Source of the DNA: an uncultured Draconibacterium sp.
Lineage (GTDB): Bacteria > Bacteroidota > Bacteroidia > Bacteroidales > Prolixibacteraceae
Direction: 5' to 3'
DNA length: 64,000 nucleotides
Assembly (NCBI RefSeq): GCF_963677565.1
Contig: NZ_OY781982.1
Span: 868,001 to 932,000 of the forward strand
This document shows, piece after piece, positions 9,193-18,777 of this stretch. The notes beneath the pieces are model-generated. The model was not told where the DNA came from. It worked only from the letters and a program-made list of their open reading frames with translations, and searched no databases. A program made the position numbers and the translations under genes. Positions within the stretch are counted from its first letter, which is position 1. Each line of letters starts with the position of its first letter.

Positions 9193-12066
9193 TTACAACC
9201 CTAACTCTTGTTTCAAATATTTAGCTGTATGGGATTTTTTGTTTTTACAGATTTCTTCCGGTGTCCCGGTGCAAAGTATTTTTCCTCCGTGTTTTCCGCC
9301 TTCCGGACCAATATCAATAATGTGATCAGCAACTTTTATAACATCCATATTGTGCTCGATTACGATTACGGTGTTTCCTTTCTCCACCAGTTTATTCAAT
9401 ACTTCGAGTAATACACGCACATCTTCGAAATGTAATCCGGTTGTGGGTTCGTCCAGAATATAAATGGTTTTACCGGTGTCGCGTTTGGCGAGTTCGGCAG
9501 CCAGTTTTACACGTTGCGATTCGCCCCCCGAAAGTGTTGTTGACGACTGCCCCAACGTGATATACCCCAAACCAACATCTTGCAAAGTACTCAGTTTATT
9601 GGCAATGGATGGAATATGCTCGAAAAACTCCACACCCTGGTTGATGGTCATGTTCAGCACATCGCTGATGGACTTTCCTTTGTAGCGCACCTCCAGCGTT
9701 TCGCGGTTGTAGCGTTTACCGTTGCATTTGTCGCAATGCACATATACATCGGGCAAGAAATTCATTTCAATGAGTTTTAATCCTCCTCCCTGGCATTCTT
9801 CGCAGCGTCCGCCTTTTACGTTAAACGAAAAGCGACCGGGTTTATAACCACGGATTTTTGCCTCAGGCAACTGTGCAAACAAACTTCTGATATCGCCAAA
9901 AACATTGGTATAGGTAACCGGATTTGAGCGCGGCGTGCGGCCAATCGGCGACTGGTCGACACGAATAACTTTGTCAATCAAATCCAGTCCTTCCACCTTT
10001 TTATAGGGCAACGGATCTTTCAACGATTTATAAAAATGCTGACTCAAAATCGGCTGTAAAGTTTCGTTTATCAGCGTCGATTTTCCTGAGCCCGAAACAC
10101 CGGTAACACAGATAAATTTTCCCAATGGAATTTCTACCGTTACATTGTTCAGGTTATTCCCCGAGCATCCAGTGATTTTAAAAATATCCGACTTCCCGTT
10201 TCGGCGCACAGCTGGCACTTCAATCTGCTTTTTGTTGTTGAGGTAATCCGCTGTCAGCGATTGGGATTTCAACACTTCTTTTGGCGCTCCGGCAGCCACC
10301 ACCTCGCCACCATGACGACCGGCATGCGGCCCCATATCAATCAGGTGATCGGCATGTAACATGGTATCGCGGTCGTGTTCAACCACAATTACCGAGTTTC
10401 CCGAGTCGCGCAGCTGCTCCAGCGCCTGAATCAATTTCAGGTTATCGCGGTGATGCAGCCCGATACTTGGCTCGTCGAGAATATAAAGCACATTTACCAG
10501 CTGCGAACCAATTTGTGTAGCCAATCGAATACGCTGCGATTCGCCACCCGAAAGACTTTGTGCAGTGCGGTCGAGAGCCAGGTAATTTAATCCTACACCC
10601 AGCATAAAACCAAGGCGGTCGCGGATTTCTTTGATCACTTCGGCACCAATCTTTAGCTGTCGTTCCGTAATTCGGTCTTCCAAACCGTCGAGCCACTCGC
10701 CCAGTTCATCCAAATCAAGCTTTGCCAGCTCCGATATGTTTTTTCCATCGATTTTAAAATGCAGCGATTCCTTTTTTAATCGCATACCTTTACACTCCGG
10801 GCACTCGATGGTTTTCACAAACTGGTTGGCCCATTTTTGTGCTGTTTTCGACGTGCTTTCTTCGCGCTGATTGTCGATGTATTTTATCACACCATCGTAA
10901 CTCATCATGTAGTTCATGCTGTTACCCAGTGGTGTATTTTTTAGTTGAATGCGATCGTTCGTGCCAAACAGTACTTCGTTCAGTCCTTCTTCAGGAATGT
11001 CTTTAACAGGCGTTTTTAAGGTAAAACCATGTTTCTCTCCCAAGGCCTCGATCTGCCAGAAAATAAGCGTGTTTTTGTATGGCCCAAGCGGGGCAATTCC
11101 GCCTTTGTGAATACTTTTATTCTTCTCGGGCATAATCTTGTCAAGGTCGATTTCGGTAACGCGGCCAAGCCCGTTACACTTCGGACAAGCGCCCTGCGGC
11201 GAATTGAATGAAAAATTATGCGGCGCCGGTTCGTTATACGAAATTCCGGTAGTCGGGCACATCAACAAACGGCTGTAATATTTGGCTTCGTTGGTATCGT
11301 GATCGAGGATCATCAGAATTCCGTGGCCATGTTTCATGGCCGTTTGCACGCTTTCTTTCAGGCGTTTTGTACTGGCCTCGTCAACAACCAGCTTATCAAT
11401 CAGAATCTCGATAAAGTGATTTTTATATCGGTCAACCTTGTGATTGTGCATCAATTCGGTCAGTTCTCCATCAATACGTGCCGTCAGAAATCCTTTCCGA
11501 CGGATTTGCTCAAACAATTCGCGGTAATGTCCTTTACGGCCTTTTACAACCGGTGCCAGAATATTTATTCGTTTCCCGGTAAAATCACTCTTAATGAGGT
11601 TAATAATCTTTTCTTCGGTGTACTTCACCATTTTTTCGCCGGTGTTGTACGAAAACGCTTCGCCGGCGCGGGCATACAACAAACGCAAAAAGTCGTAGAT
11701 CTCAGTTACTGTTCCAACCGTCGATCGTGGATTTCGGGTGGTAACTTTTTGTTCGATGGAAATTACCGGACTCAAACCCGTAATTTTATCTACATCGGGG
11801 CGTTCCATATTTCCCAAAAACGAGCGTGCATAAGCCGAAAATGTTTCGATGTAACGACGCTGCCCCTCGGCATAAATCGTATCAAATGCCAGCGATGATT
11901 TTCCGCTCCCACTCAAACCGGTTATAACCGTTAATTTATTTCGTGGAATGTCAACATCAATATTTCGGAGGTTATGTACACGAGCGCCCTGAACGATGAT
12001 CTTTTCTTCCGACTCCAGTTCGGCCAGTTGCACATCAGTATCTTTTTCTACTTTGTTCTTCGTCAT
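9193..12066 (-). CDS. uvrA: UvrABC excinuclease subunit A
   Basis: The damage-recognition ATPase of nucleotide excision repair, which loads UvrB on DNA. Two ABC ATPase halves are present. Walker A motifs are GLSGSGKS (about 50-57) and GVSGSGKS in the second half, each half has LSGGESQR, and Walker B is seen in LYILDEPSIGLH and IYILDEPTTGLH. The C-terminal zinc module (CEEC then CDKC) is intact. In the N-terminal module the first CxxC pair reads C270-P-T-T, so its second Cys is absent while C294 and C297 remain. I chose ATG 12066 (957 residues, MTKNKVEKD), since the 21 residues upstream are unlike UvrA. It follows the lytic transglycosylase by 84 nt. Confidence 0.97.
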   Translation of the reverse strand: MTKNKVEKDTDVQLAELESEEKIIVQGARVHNLRNIDVDIPRNKLTVITGLSGSGKSSLAFDTIYAEGQRRYIETFSAYARSFLGNMERPDVDKITGLSPVISIEQKVTTRNPRSTVGTVTEIYDFLRLLYARAGEAFSYNTGEKMVKYTEEKIINLIKSDFTGKRINILAPVVKGRKGHYRELFEQIRRKGFLTARIDGELTELMHNHKVDRYKNHFIEILIDKLVVDEASTKRLKESVQTAMKHGHGILMILDHDTNEAKYYSRLLMCPTTGISYNEPAPHNFSFNSPQGACPKCNGLGRVTEIDLDKIMPEKNKSIHKGGIAPLGPYKNTLIFWQIEALGEKHGFTLKTPVKDIPEEGLNEVLFGTNDRIQLKNTPLGNSMNYMMSYDGVIKYIDNQREESTSKTAQKWANQFVKTIECPECKGMRLKKESLHFKIDGKNISELAKLDLDELGEWLDGLEDRITERQLKIGAEVIKEIRDRLGFMLGVGLNYLALDRTAQSLSGGESQRIRLATQIGSQLVNVLYILDEPSIGLHHRDNLKLIQALEQLRDSGNSVIVVEHDRDTMLHADHLIDMGPHAGRHGGEVVAAGAPKEVLKSQSLTADYLNNKKQIEVPAVRRNGKSDIFKITGCSGNNLNNVTVEIPLGKFICVTGVSGSGKSTLINETLQPILSQHFYKSLKDPLPYKKVEGLDLIDKVIRVDQSPIGRTPRSNPVTYTNVFGDIRSLFAQLPEAKIRGYKPGRFSFNVKGGRCEECQGGGLKLIEMNFLPDVYVHCDKCNGKRYNRETLEVRYKGKSISDVLNMTINQGVEFFEHIPSIANKLSTLQDVGLGYITLGQSSTTLSGGESQRVKLAAELAKRDTGKTIYILDEPTTGLHFEDVRVLLEVLNKLVEKGNTVIVIEHNMDVIKVADHIIDIGPEGGKHGGKILCTGTPEEICKNKKSHTAKYLKQELGL

Positions 12067-12150
12067 TTTTAGCAATTTGGTGCTACTTACAGTTTCAGCA
12101 ACACAATCAACACAACTTAGGAGGTGCAATAATTTATTTTGAATGCCCGA

Positions 12151-13065
12151 TTACAATTCCGGAATTTCTACCCAATATCTTTTTCGGCCCGAATAAGTCA
12201 ATTCATTCTCACGTAGCCATGGATTAAAATCCTTAAACACTTTATAGCTCAACCCATGCTTTTGTGCATAGTCGGCAAAGTTGGATACAGAACCGGTAAT
12301 TTCAACTTTTTTAGTTGGAATTATTTGATATTTATCCTCTTCAGGAATATTAAAATTGTATTTCTCCGGGTTTTCAAGAAGCAATTTTAACGCAACTATT
12401 CGATAAACATAACGAGCTGTTTCGGTGGTAATCAGCAAATCGTAATAATCATCTTCCTTTTGCCTTTCAATCTGACGATTTACACCGGTCATTCCGCGGT
12501 TATAGGCGGCTGCCACCATCGTCCAGCTTCCGAATTTTTCGTAAGCCTTTTTTATGTACTCGCACGCCACATGCGTTGCTTTTTCAATGTGGTAACGCTC
12601 GTCAACTTCGCTGTTTATTTCCAATCCATAATCTTTGGCAGTGCCTTCCATCAACTGCCAAAAACCTACTGCACGCGCAGGCGAAATTGCCCGCGGGTTC
12701 AATCCGCTTTCGGCCACTGCCAGGTATTTAAAATCGTCGGGGATACCGTGCTCTTTTAATATCGGTTCGATGATTGGAAAATAACGCGGAACCGTTTTTA
12801 TGTAGCGTATTGTTTGCGAATGAAAATAGGCATTGGATAACAATTCACGATCGAGCGCCTCTTTCACATAAAACCGATCGAGCGGCATTTTCTCACCGGC
12901 AAAACTAACGGCATCGGGTAATTGAACCGGCTCGTATTTCGCTTCCTTTTTCACAACTACTTCCGTATTTCCCGATTGCGCTGATAACAAAAGAATCACT
13001 ACCACTGCAATATTCATCACCACTAAAAACGGTGCTACATATCTTCTCCAAATTTTCGTCTTCAT
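12151..13065 (-). CDS. Membrane-anchored lytic transglycosylase (SLT, MltD-like)
   Basis: A murein lytic transglycosylase that cleaves the MurNAc-GlcNAc bond with formation of 1,6-anhydroMurNAc in the periplasm. An uncleaved-looking N-terminal helix (about 10-28) anchors it. The SLT domain covers about residues 95-235 with the catalytic Glu119 in LAVAESGLNP, then VGFWQLMEGTAKDYG and AAAYNRG. The C-terminal 60 residues resemble a LysM-like tail, as in MltD, but are divergent. A Shine-Dalgarno-like AGGGAGGT lies about 8 nt upstream of the start (plus-strand 13073-13080), which supports ATG 13065. Length of 304 residues is short for MltD. Confidence 0.88.
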   Translation of the reverse strand: MKTKIWRRYVAPFLVVMNIAVVVILLLSAQSGNTEVVVKKEAKYEPVQLPDAVSFAGEKMPLDRFYVKEALDRELLSNAYFHSQTIRYIKTVPRYFPIIEPILKEHGIPDDFKYLAVAESGLNPRAISPARAVGFWQLMEGTAKDYGLEINSEVDERYHIEKATHVACEYIKKAYEKFGSWTMVAAAYNRGMTGVNRQIERQKEDDYYDLLITTETARYVYRIVALKLLLENPEKYNFNIPEEDKYQIIPTKKVEITGSVSNFADYAQKHGLSYKVFKDFNPWLRENELTYSGRKRYWVEIPEL

Positions 13066-13138
13066 CCGTTTAACCTCCCTTTTGTTTTTCCAAACAGCAA
13101 AAATACAATTTTGCCCCGATTACTGATTGAATAACAAT

Positions 13139-13164
13139 AAAAAAGCCCGACAGTTTGCCGAGCC
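13139..13164 (-). terminator. Rho-independent terminator of the surface-protein cluster
   Basis: On the minus strand a 7-bp stem with two G-U pairs (GCTCGGC with GTCGGGC, plus-strand 13157-13163 and 13145-13151) around an AAACT loop is followed by six T. It lies 46 nt past the stop of the LVIVD gene and ends the minus-strand cluster before the lytic transglycosylase. Confidence 0.7.
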
Positions 13165-13209
13165 TTAAGATATCTTTCAGAGTTGGAGGACCCAAAGTGC
13201 CTACACCTG

Positions 13210-14493
13210 TTAATCCTCGCGAAAAACGGGTATGTGACTTACTTGGGTAATATTTTGCAAATCAGAGTAATCGTACTGATAAAAGCCATCATCTCCAATC
13301 ATAAACAGATAGCCGTTTAGCGGAATTACATCGTAAGTATTTATGTTGGCAAAGTGCGAAATCATGTGGTCGTCGATGGCCGTTTTATCCTCGGCATTGT
13401 ATACTTTCAGTCCGGCATCGCCATCGCAAACAAAAAGCACGTCGCCTTCAATTCCCAATCCGTAAGGTCCGTCCATCGGATACGACGCAATTAAATCATT
13501 ATCCACATAATCGTCGGTCAGTTCAATAACATCGAGTCGGTTAACCGTACTTCCACATGTTGTTCCGCCACGCAAAGTTACGTATGCATATCCATCGGCA
13601 ATTACCACCGGATCGCAGCTTGTAATGTGCCAAAAATCGCTGACATAAACCGGGTATGTTGGTACTTCGATGTTAAAAATGCGCATTCCTGACTGTGTTC
13701 CCAAAAACATATGATCGTCGTAAATAAACATGGTTTCCACGTTCCATCCCACGTTTTGCTGACCAATTTCGGAAGGACTTTCCGGAGCCTTTACATCAAA
13801 AACATGAAGATTGGCCTCATCAACAGCATACAAATAATCATCGTATAAACCAAAACGAGCCATTGAGCCACCAACACCAAATGTACTGGATTGCCCTCCC
13901 CCGTTACTTAAACCGGGAGCGGCATCATACATCGCATCTTCAGCGTAACCCCAACGGTATATCGGGTAATAATGATACTCCATTTCCTGACGCACCTTTT
14001 TTATCTCCCATCCGGTTACCACACCTTTTTCTTCGTCCACTTCCGCAAATCGATAATCTTCGTCGGCCGGTGGTAGTGTGTAAGGCAAAACATCCTCAAC
14101 ACGATCAACTTCTGTTGGATTATTAATATCGCTAATATCAATCGCAACCAGGTCGATATAACTATCAGCGTAAAGAATGTTTTCTTTTATGGCAATATCA
14201 ACGTTACCCGGAATTTCGATAAAACCAATATTTTGTGGATCGGCCGGATTTTGATTGTCGATGATATGTACGCCGGCAAATTGTTCAACAACAAACAAAT
14301 ACCCGTCTTTAAAATAAATTTTACCGGGATTTACGAGGTCGGTTGCATTAACAGATTTTACGCCTTGGCGCAAATCTTCGTACGAAAGATAAATAGGAGA
14401 ATTGGCTGTAAACTCTTCGGTGTATTCATCCATGCACGACGAAAAGGCCAGGGTAATAAAAAGTAGCAGAATTATATTTTTGATTGTTTTCAT
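13210..14493 (-). CDS. LVIVD-repeat beta-propeller lipoprotein
   Basis: A 427-residue lipoprotein (lipobox AFSSC, Cys20) made of repeated beta-propeller-like blades such as GYLFVVEQFAGVHIIDNQNP, YLYAVDEANLHVFDV and HMFLGTQSGMRIFNI. These match the LVIVD repeat family common in Bacteroidota surface proteins, which has no assigned enzyme activity. It probably sits on the outer membrane. It begins 12 nt after a beta-barrel gene and is the last gene of the co-oriented cluster, followed directly by a terminator. Confidence 0.78.
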   Translation of the reverse strand: MKTIKNIILLLFITLAFSSCMDEYTEEFTANSPIYLSYEDLRQGVKSVNATDLVNPGKIYFKDGYLFVVEQFAGVHIIDNQNPADPQNIGFIEIPGNVDIAIKENILYADSYIDLVAIDISDINNPTEVDRVEDVLPYTLPPADEDYRFAEVDEEKGVVTGWEIKKVRQEMEYHYYPIYRWGYAEDAMYDAAPGLSNGGGQSSTFGVGGSMARFGLYDDYLYAVDEANLHVFDVKAPESPSEIGQQNVGWNVETMFIYDDHMFLGTQSGMRIFNIEVPTYPVYVSDFWHITSCDPVVIADGYAYVTLRGGTTCGSTVNRLDVIELTDDYVDNDLIASYPMDGPYGLGIEGDVLFVCDGDAGLKVYNAEDKTAIDDHMISHFANINTYDVIPLNGYLFMIGDDGFYQYDYSDLQNITQVSHIPVFRED

Positions 14494-14505
14494 TTCCTTT
14501 GGTTT

Positions 14506-15276
14506 TTAGTTAAAAATTATACCAATTTTAACGGTAGCACGGTTGTAGTCGATATCAAGCGAATAATCATTATCGCCATCATAACTCAGCCTGTGAAACT
14601 GGTAGCCCACGGCAAAGTTCATCCCAAAATTGCGGGAAAACATTTGCTGAAAACCTACACCGGGATTAATAAGCACTCCTCCTTTACAATCGAAACCGTT
14701 TTGTGCCATATCGCCTGGCCATGGCGCAAAACTGCTCCAGATTGGGTACACATCGTAATAAATTTCGTTAGAGTCTTCGATGGGTACCTGGTAACCGGCC
14801 TTCAGAAAAACATAAGGGCTGGTTTGTTGCTTTCTGAACCGGTATTCGAAATTGGCATAAACCGGCATGTACGATTCTTTCAGGAATTCGACTCCCAACC
14901 CAAGTCCGGCCGAAAAATTAGGATTAACCAGGTAATTTACCGATCCGGTAATGGAAAACGGAGCGGTTTGGCTATTGTCTGAATTTCCGGCCAAAACACC
15001 CAGTTCGGTTCTGAAAAACCATTTTACATCCGTCACCGCATCTTCGTTGAACATTGTTTCTCCTTCGCGCTTTGAGGCAATATGATCCACATCGTCAGCA
15101 TCGAAAATCCAAACATTTCCGGCTGATTCTACTTTTAATTGTTTTCCGTTGTTGAAATAGGAATATTTTCCTTTGATGATAGATCCGTTTTTAAGATAGA
15201 CATGACCTTTTTCGGATTGCGCAAAAACGGAAAGCGACAATACCGACATGCACAGCAGCACAATTAGTTTCTTCAT
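14506..15276 (-). CDS. Outer-membrane beta-barrel protein
   Basis: A 256-residue secreted protein with a signal peptide ending VFAQ (residues 17-20). Residues 21-75 form a small beta-rich region (VYLKNGSIIKGKYSYFNNGK) like the short N-terminal domain seen in several Bacteroidota outer-membrane proteins. The rest alternates aromatic and polar residues and ends in IGIIFN, which fits an eight- to ten-stranded barrel. The function is unknown. It is 63 nt from the gene upstream and 12 nt from the LVIVD lipoprotein downstream. Confidence 0.65.
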   Translation of the reverse strand: MKKLIVLLCMSVLSLSVFAQSEKGHVYLKNGSIIKGKYSYFNNGKQLKVESAGNVWIFDADDVDHIASKREGETMFNEDAVTDVKWFFRTELGVLAGNSDNSQTAPFSITGSVNYLVNPNFSAGLGLGVEFLKESYMPVYANFEYRFRKQQTSPYVFLKAGYQVPIEDSNEIYYDVYPIWSSFAPWPGDMAQNGFDCKGGVLINPGVGFQQMFSRNFGMNFAVGYQFHRLSYDGDNDYSLDIDYNRATVKIGIIFN

Positions 15277-15339
15277 AATGTTTTTTGTTTTTATGAAGAT
15301 GCAAGAGATGTTGTTGAGGTTGCGTGTTCTGGTAAAAAT

Positions 15340-16065
15340 TTATTCCATCAGACCGTTTTCTTTAATCAACGATAGCGCCATTGCCATTGCCTGCTCATTC
15401 CTAATGATTAAATTTTGCTTCCGGAGAAGTCTTTTAATTGCTTTCTTATGTTCGGGAAATTGAATAAAAAGAGCCTTTCTATTCAATTTTATTTTTTGCA
15501 ATCCATTGTTTTCTTTAAGGAAATAATAATCCTTGTGCATTTGGTAATCTATAGCACGCTTTATTCCATTTCGATCGATGTATGGGCTCACACTTTGCTC
15601 ATAAATATACCAGTTCACCAACAGGCTTACTTCTCCTTTATACAATTCTTCGAGGTATATATCGGTTTGCCGGTTATTGCTTTTGTTTAAACGTACAAAC
15701 TTTCTGGTTTTGCTACCATCAACAAAAGAAAAGTTATTTACCAGTTCTTTTTCAACCATAAAAATGAAGCGGCCATTTTCGTTGTATGCAAGTAGCTCGT
15801 CATCGTATGCCTGATAACGCAACTTAAGATCCTTGTGCGTGTCGCCATTCGTAAAAGTAATCTCTCCCTCCACCCACTCGGCAGGATAAAGAAAAAAGGT
15901 ATTTGCATCCGAGCTCAGGTTATAGATATGCCCGATCATCTTCCCTTGCAAATTATTGGATTTATTGTTCAATAAAAAAGAAGCAATTCCTGTATCTTGT
16001 GCCTGCATTTCCAGACAAAGTAGCACGAACAGAATAACACTGGTATATTTTTTTAAGCTGCTCAT
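15340..16065 (-). CDS. Secreted protein of unknown function
   Basis: Not recognised. The 241-residue protein has an N-terminal signal sequence ending near MQAQ (residues 20-23). The middle is beta-rich with many aromatic residues. The C-terminal third is basic and helical (HKKAIKRLLRKQNL). The pattern WVEGEITFTNGD followed by strands resembles secreted Bacteroidota proteins of unknown role. Its ATG overlaps the stop of the preceding plug-like-domain gene by four bases, which indicates co-translation and a shared job in the envelope. Confidence 0.65.
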   Translation of the reverse strand: MSSLKKYTSVILFVLLCLEMQAQDTGIASFLLNNKSNNLQGKMIGHIYNLSSDANTFFLYPAEWVEGEITFTNGDTHKDLKLRYQAYDDELLAYNENGRFIFMVEKELVNNFSFVDGSKTRKFVRLNKSNNRQTDIYLEELYKGEVSLLVNWYIYEQSVSPYIDRNGIKRAIDYQMHKDYYFLKENNGLQKIKLNRKALFIQFPEHKKAIKRLLRKQNLIIRNEQAMAMALSLIKENGLME

Positions 16066-17708
16066 TGTACCGAAATAATTTTTGAAGTTTTATACAATTT
16101 ACCCGATTTAGAAATGGCTTCAACTTTAATTTCCAACTCTCCTTTTACATCCGAAAGTTTAAAGTTAAAAGACTGTTCCTTATCAGTTTTCAATACTTCA
16201 TTATAAAACTGCTCCCGCGTATCAGGCACATTCTTGCCAGTTGCACTCATACTGTAGTTTGCTTGTTTAGGGAATTCAATACACGGTACTTTAACCTGAA
16301 AGATATTGGGCTGCTGTGCTAACCAGTTATTCGATTTATCGTTCAACGAAACGGCCAATACTCCGTTAAAACGAAGGTCACCGAAAACCCGCTCGCTTTT
16401 TATTATATCAATACTGGCAATATCGGTAGATTTTAATGACTGAAAATAGGAGTTTTTAAATACTGGTATTCCGTTGATTAAACGAAGTGGTTCGTTCGCA
16501 AAGAATTTTTCTAATCCATAATTTATCAGTCTGAAAGTTACTTCGCCGTTCCTCTCGCGATATTGAACTCCCATTAACAACTCGCGCGAAATTTCTTTAA
16601 AGTCTGGCAAATCAAAAAATTCATCCGGAACCACATGATTATCGGGCCAGCCATAAAACGGCATTCCGTAAGGGTTAGGCATTTCAAAAGTATCGGTTCT
16701 GCTTAACGATACACCACCGAATAGTTTATTGAAGAAGGTGCCTTTTATACTGTTTTGGATCGATTCGGATTCTACGGGATTTACAAAAGCAGTATCAAAA
16801 GTCAATTGTTGTGTTCCTGACAAAAAATTTGGCGTTAATTTCAGATCAAACATTTTTTGACCAGCACTAAGTGGTTGCAATATAAGATCGGCTTTTCCTT
16901 GAGCATCTTGCATGAAAAAGTGGAATGAACCTGTTGAATCGGGATAATAATAATCGAAATAGGATTCATTACCTACCACCGATAATAAAACCAGTTCATT
17001 TGCCGGTTTGCCGGTTTCTTTATCACTGATTTGGCCACTAATTACAATTCCATCCTCTTCGGCAAATGCAGGTATTTGTTTATTTACATTTTCCATTTTG
17101 AAGTTGATAAAACCGGTGTTTGCATTTGCAAAGGGATCAACCATTTGCGCACTGACTACTGCATAAACAAACTCCTCTTCCGGCACATCAATTACTCCAC
17201 TAACTTCATTTCGCGTATTGTAAGCGCTATTATTAACTGAAATAACAATCCTGTTATTGGTTTCTGTTGGCAGAAAAACGTCCTTCCTTTCCACAACTGG
17301 CAAACGGTCAATCTCTTCTTCAAAACGATTATAAACATACAATGTTCTACCAATACAATCAAGCCTTTCATTGTTTCGGCGGGCGTTTAAAAAAGCATGC
17401 GCAAAATACAATCCGGTTTGTAACGAGTCGGGCACGGCTATATAACCTTCGGCATGTGTACCGTTGCGTTTTATTGCAGCTGAGGCAATTAATTTTCGAT
17501 GTTGCGACTCAAGCTGCAAGTGTACGATAGTTCCATAGCTATGCAACGCCTCCGGAACAAATACATTTATCCATAATGTATCTCCTGAAATACAAAAGTC
17601 GCGGTCGGAAAACACTACAAGTTCACGACTTTTTGTAGTTTGCGCCATGGATCTAAATCCTGCCAACATACACACAACAAGAAGTAATATTTTTAATGAT
17701 CTGCTCAT
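16062..17708 (-). CDS. Secreted MG2-like protein with orphan TonB-plug-like domain
   Basis: A 548-residue periplasmic or surface protein with a signal peptide ending SMAQ (about 20-23). The N-terminal part (about 25-135) resembles a macroglobulin MG2 domain (SGDTLWINVFVPEA). A beta-sandwich-like segment follows at about 220-300. At about 390-450 the segment PLRLINGIPVFKNSYF then STDIASIDIIKSERVFG strongly resembles the plug domain of SusC-type receptors, although no barrel follows. Possibly it interacts with the TonB receptor encoded two genes upstream. It starts 10 nt after the DUF4249 gene. Confidence 0.65.
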   Translation of the reverse strand: MSRSLKILLLVVCMLAGFRSMAQTTKSRELVVFSDRDFCISGDTLWINVFVPEALHSYGTIVHLQLESQHRKLIASAAIKRNGTHAEGYIAVPDSLQTGLYFAHAFLNARRNNERLDCIGRTLYVYNRFEEEIDRLPVVERKDVFLPTETNNRIVISVNNSAYNTRNEVSGVIDVPEEEFVYAVVSAQMVDPFANANTGFINFKMENVNKQIPAFAEEDGIVISGQISDKETGKPANELVLLSVVGNESYFDYYYPDSTGSFHFFMQDAQGKADLILQPLSAGQKMFDLKLTPNFLSGTQQLTFDTAFVNPVESESIQNSIKGTFFNKLFGGVSLSRTDTFEMPNPYGMPFYGWPDNHVVPDEFFDLPDFKEISRELLMGVQYRERNGEVTFRLINYGLEKFFANEPLRLINGIPVFKNSYFQSLKSTDIASIDIIKSERVFGDLRFNGVLAVSLNDKSNNWLAQQPNIFQVKVPCIEFPKQANYSMSATGKNVPDTREQFYNEVLKTDKEQSFNFKLSDVKGELEIKVEAISKSGKLYKTSKIISVQ

Positions 17709-17718
17709 TTGTTCATTT

Positions 17719-18777
17719 TTATGGATACTGCCAAAATTCCGGCACCATATTCTTCATCTCGTTTGATGGCGGAATGTCATAAAGCTCATGAATAGGCCGT
17801 AAAATAAAACCATTCTTTTCCGAAATATATCGTACATAATAACGCGTCTCGTTAGAGGATGAAATCTCAAAATTACCTAATATTATATGTTTGCTATTAG
17901 TAGTACATTCCATGTTGCTACGGGCCTGTACATAAAGAGGATCGAATATTTTCCCTTCAGCATCAAGCTGTTTATTAAGATCATCATAATAACCATGTGA
18001 GTTTTCAGTTATTCCATGCTGATAAAGGATCACAATCCAACCTTCGAAATGATGCCCTACAGAATCTCTTCGACTATTTTGAACAAAGAATAATGGATGC
18101 TTCTTTATTTCTATTGAAGTAGAATACTCCGGTGGAGAAGCAATATTAAATGATCCTCCCTGAGGATATACATGTTTCCACCCGAAATAATAATCGATCA
18201 TAGCCATTGGAGGGTCGCCCGCAACAGAATATGAATACTGCAAAACATAATGAGTTGTAAACCGATAATACGGCATCTCTTCATTTGAGGATATATCAGC
18301 ATACAATCTTACCCCTTCTACTTCTCGTGCATTATCAACATCATTATCGCCACCTGCCAATTGAACTAAAGTTTCTTCAATTCCATAAACAGTATCCAGT
18401 GACGGTTTTTGAGGTACTTGCTCAAAAGTTGACTCGTAAACATCTCCGTCATATTCTATTTTTAACTTATACTGTTTCTCCGGATCAATAGTTAAATTTA
18501 AAACATATTGCCCTTGTGAGTAATGTGGAAGTTGGTGCGCTTCTCCATTGTTATCAATAAGTGTTACAGTTGCAGTAGTTACAGCAGGCCCTGTACTTGC
18601 GTTTTCATAATAGCCAACGGATTCGTACAAATTAATATAATTGATATTCTCATCGGCAGAAATTCGTGCATCGGCTACCAAAACATTATCCACCTCGTCA
18701 ATGTCAGGTCGGTAAATATCTTCACACCCTGCGAGCAGAATGAACAACAAAAAACCATATGTAAAAATATGCTTCAT
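17719..18777 (-). CDS. DUF4249 lipoprotein
   Basis: A 352-residue lipoprotein of the DUF4249 family, recognised from the lipobox LLAGC (Cys18), the start DIYRPDIDEVDNVLVADARI and the following TATVTLIDNNGE and YKLKIEYDGDVYEST segments. DUF4249 proteins are usually encoded beside a TonB-dependent receptor with a carboxypeptidase-like domain, exactly the case here, and may be the receptor's surface partner. Biochemical function is unknown. Its ATG and the receptor's TGA share one base (18777), so translation is coupled. Confidence 0.85.
   Translation of the reverse strand: MKHIFTYGFLLFILLAGCEDIYRPDIDEVDNVLVADARISADENINYINLYESVGYYENASTGPAVTTATVTLIDNNGEAHQLPHYSQGQYVLNLTIDPEKQYKLKIEYDGDVYESTFEQVPQKPSLDTVYGIEETLVQLAGGDNDVDNAREVEGVRLYADISSNEEMPYYRFTTHYVLQYSYSVAGDPPMAMIDYYFGWKHVYPQGGSFNIASPPEYSTSIEIKKHPLFFVQNSRRDSVGHHFEGWIVILYQHGITENSHGYYDDLNKQLDAEGKIFDPLYVQARSNMECTTNSKHIILGNFEISSSNETRYYVRYISEKNGFILRPIHELYDIPPSNEMKNMVPEFWQYP

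Noticed and set aside
11218..11898. 226-codon plus-strand ORF opposite uvrA
   Set aside because: It is antisense to a highly conserved gene, with no recognisable domain; open frames opposite conserved genes are common.
12067..12129. Upstream ATG that would extend UvrA by 21 residues
   Set aside because: The added residues (MHLLSCVDCVAETV...) are unlike UvrA N-termini, and ATG 12066 starts a normal sequence.
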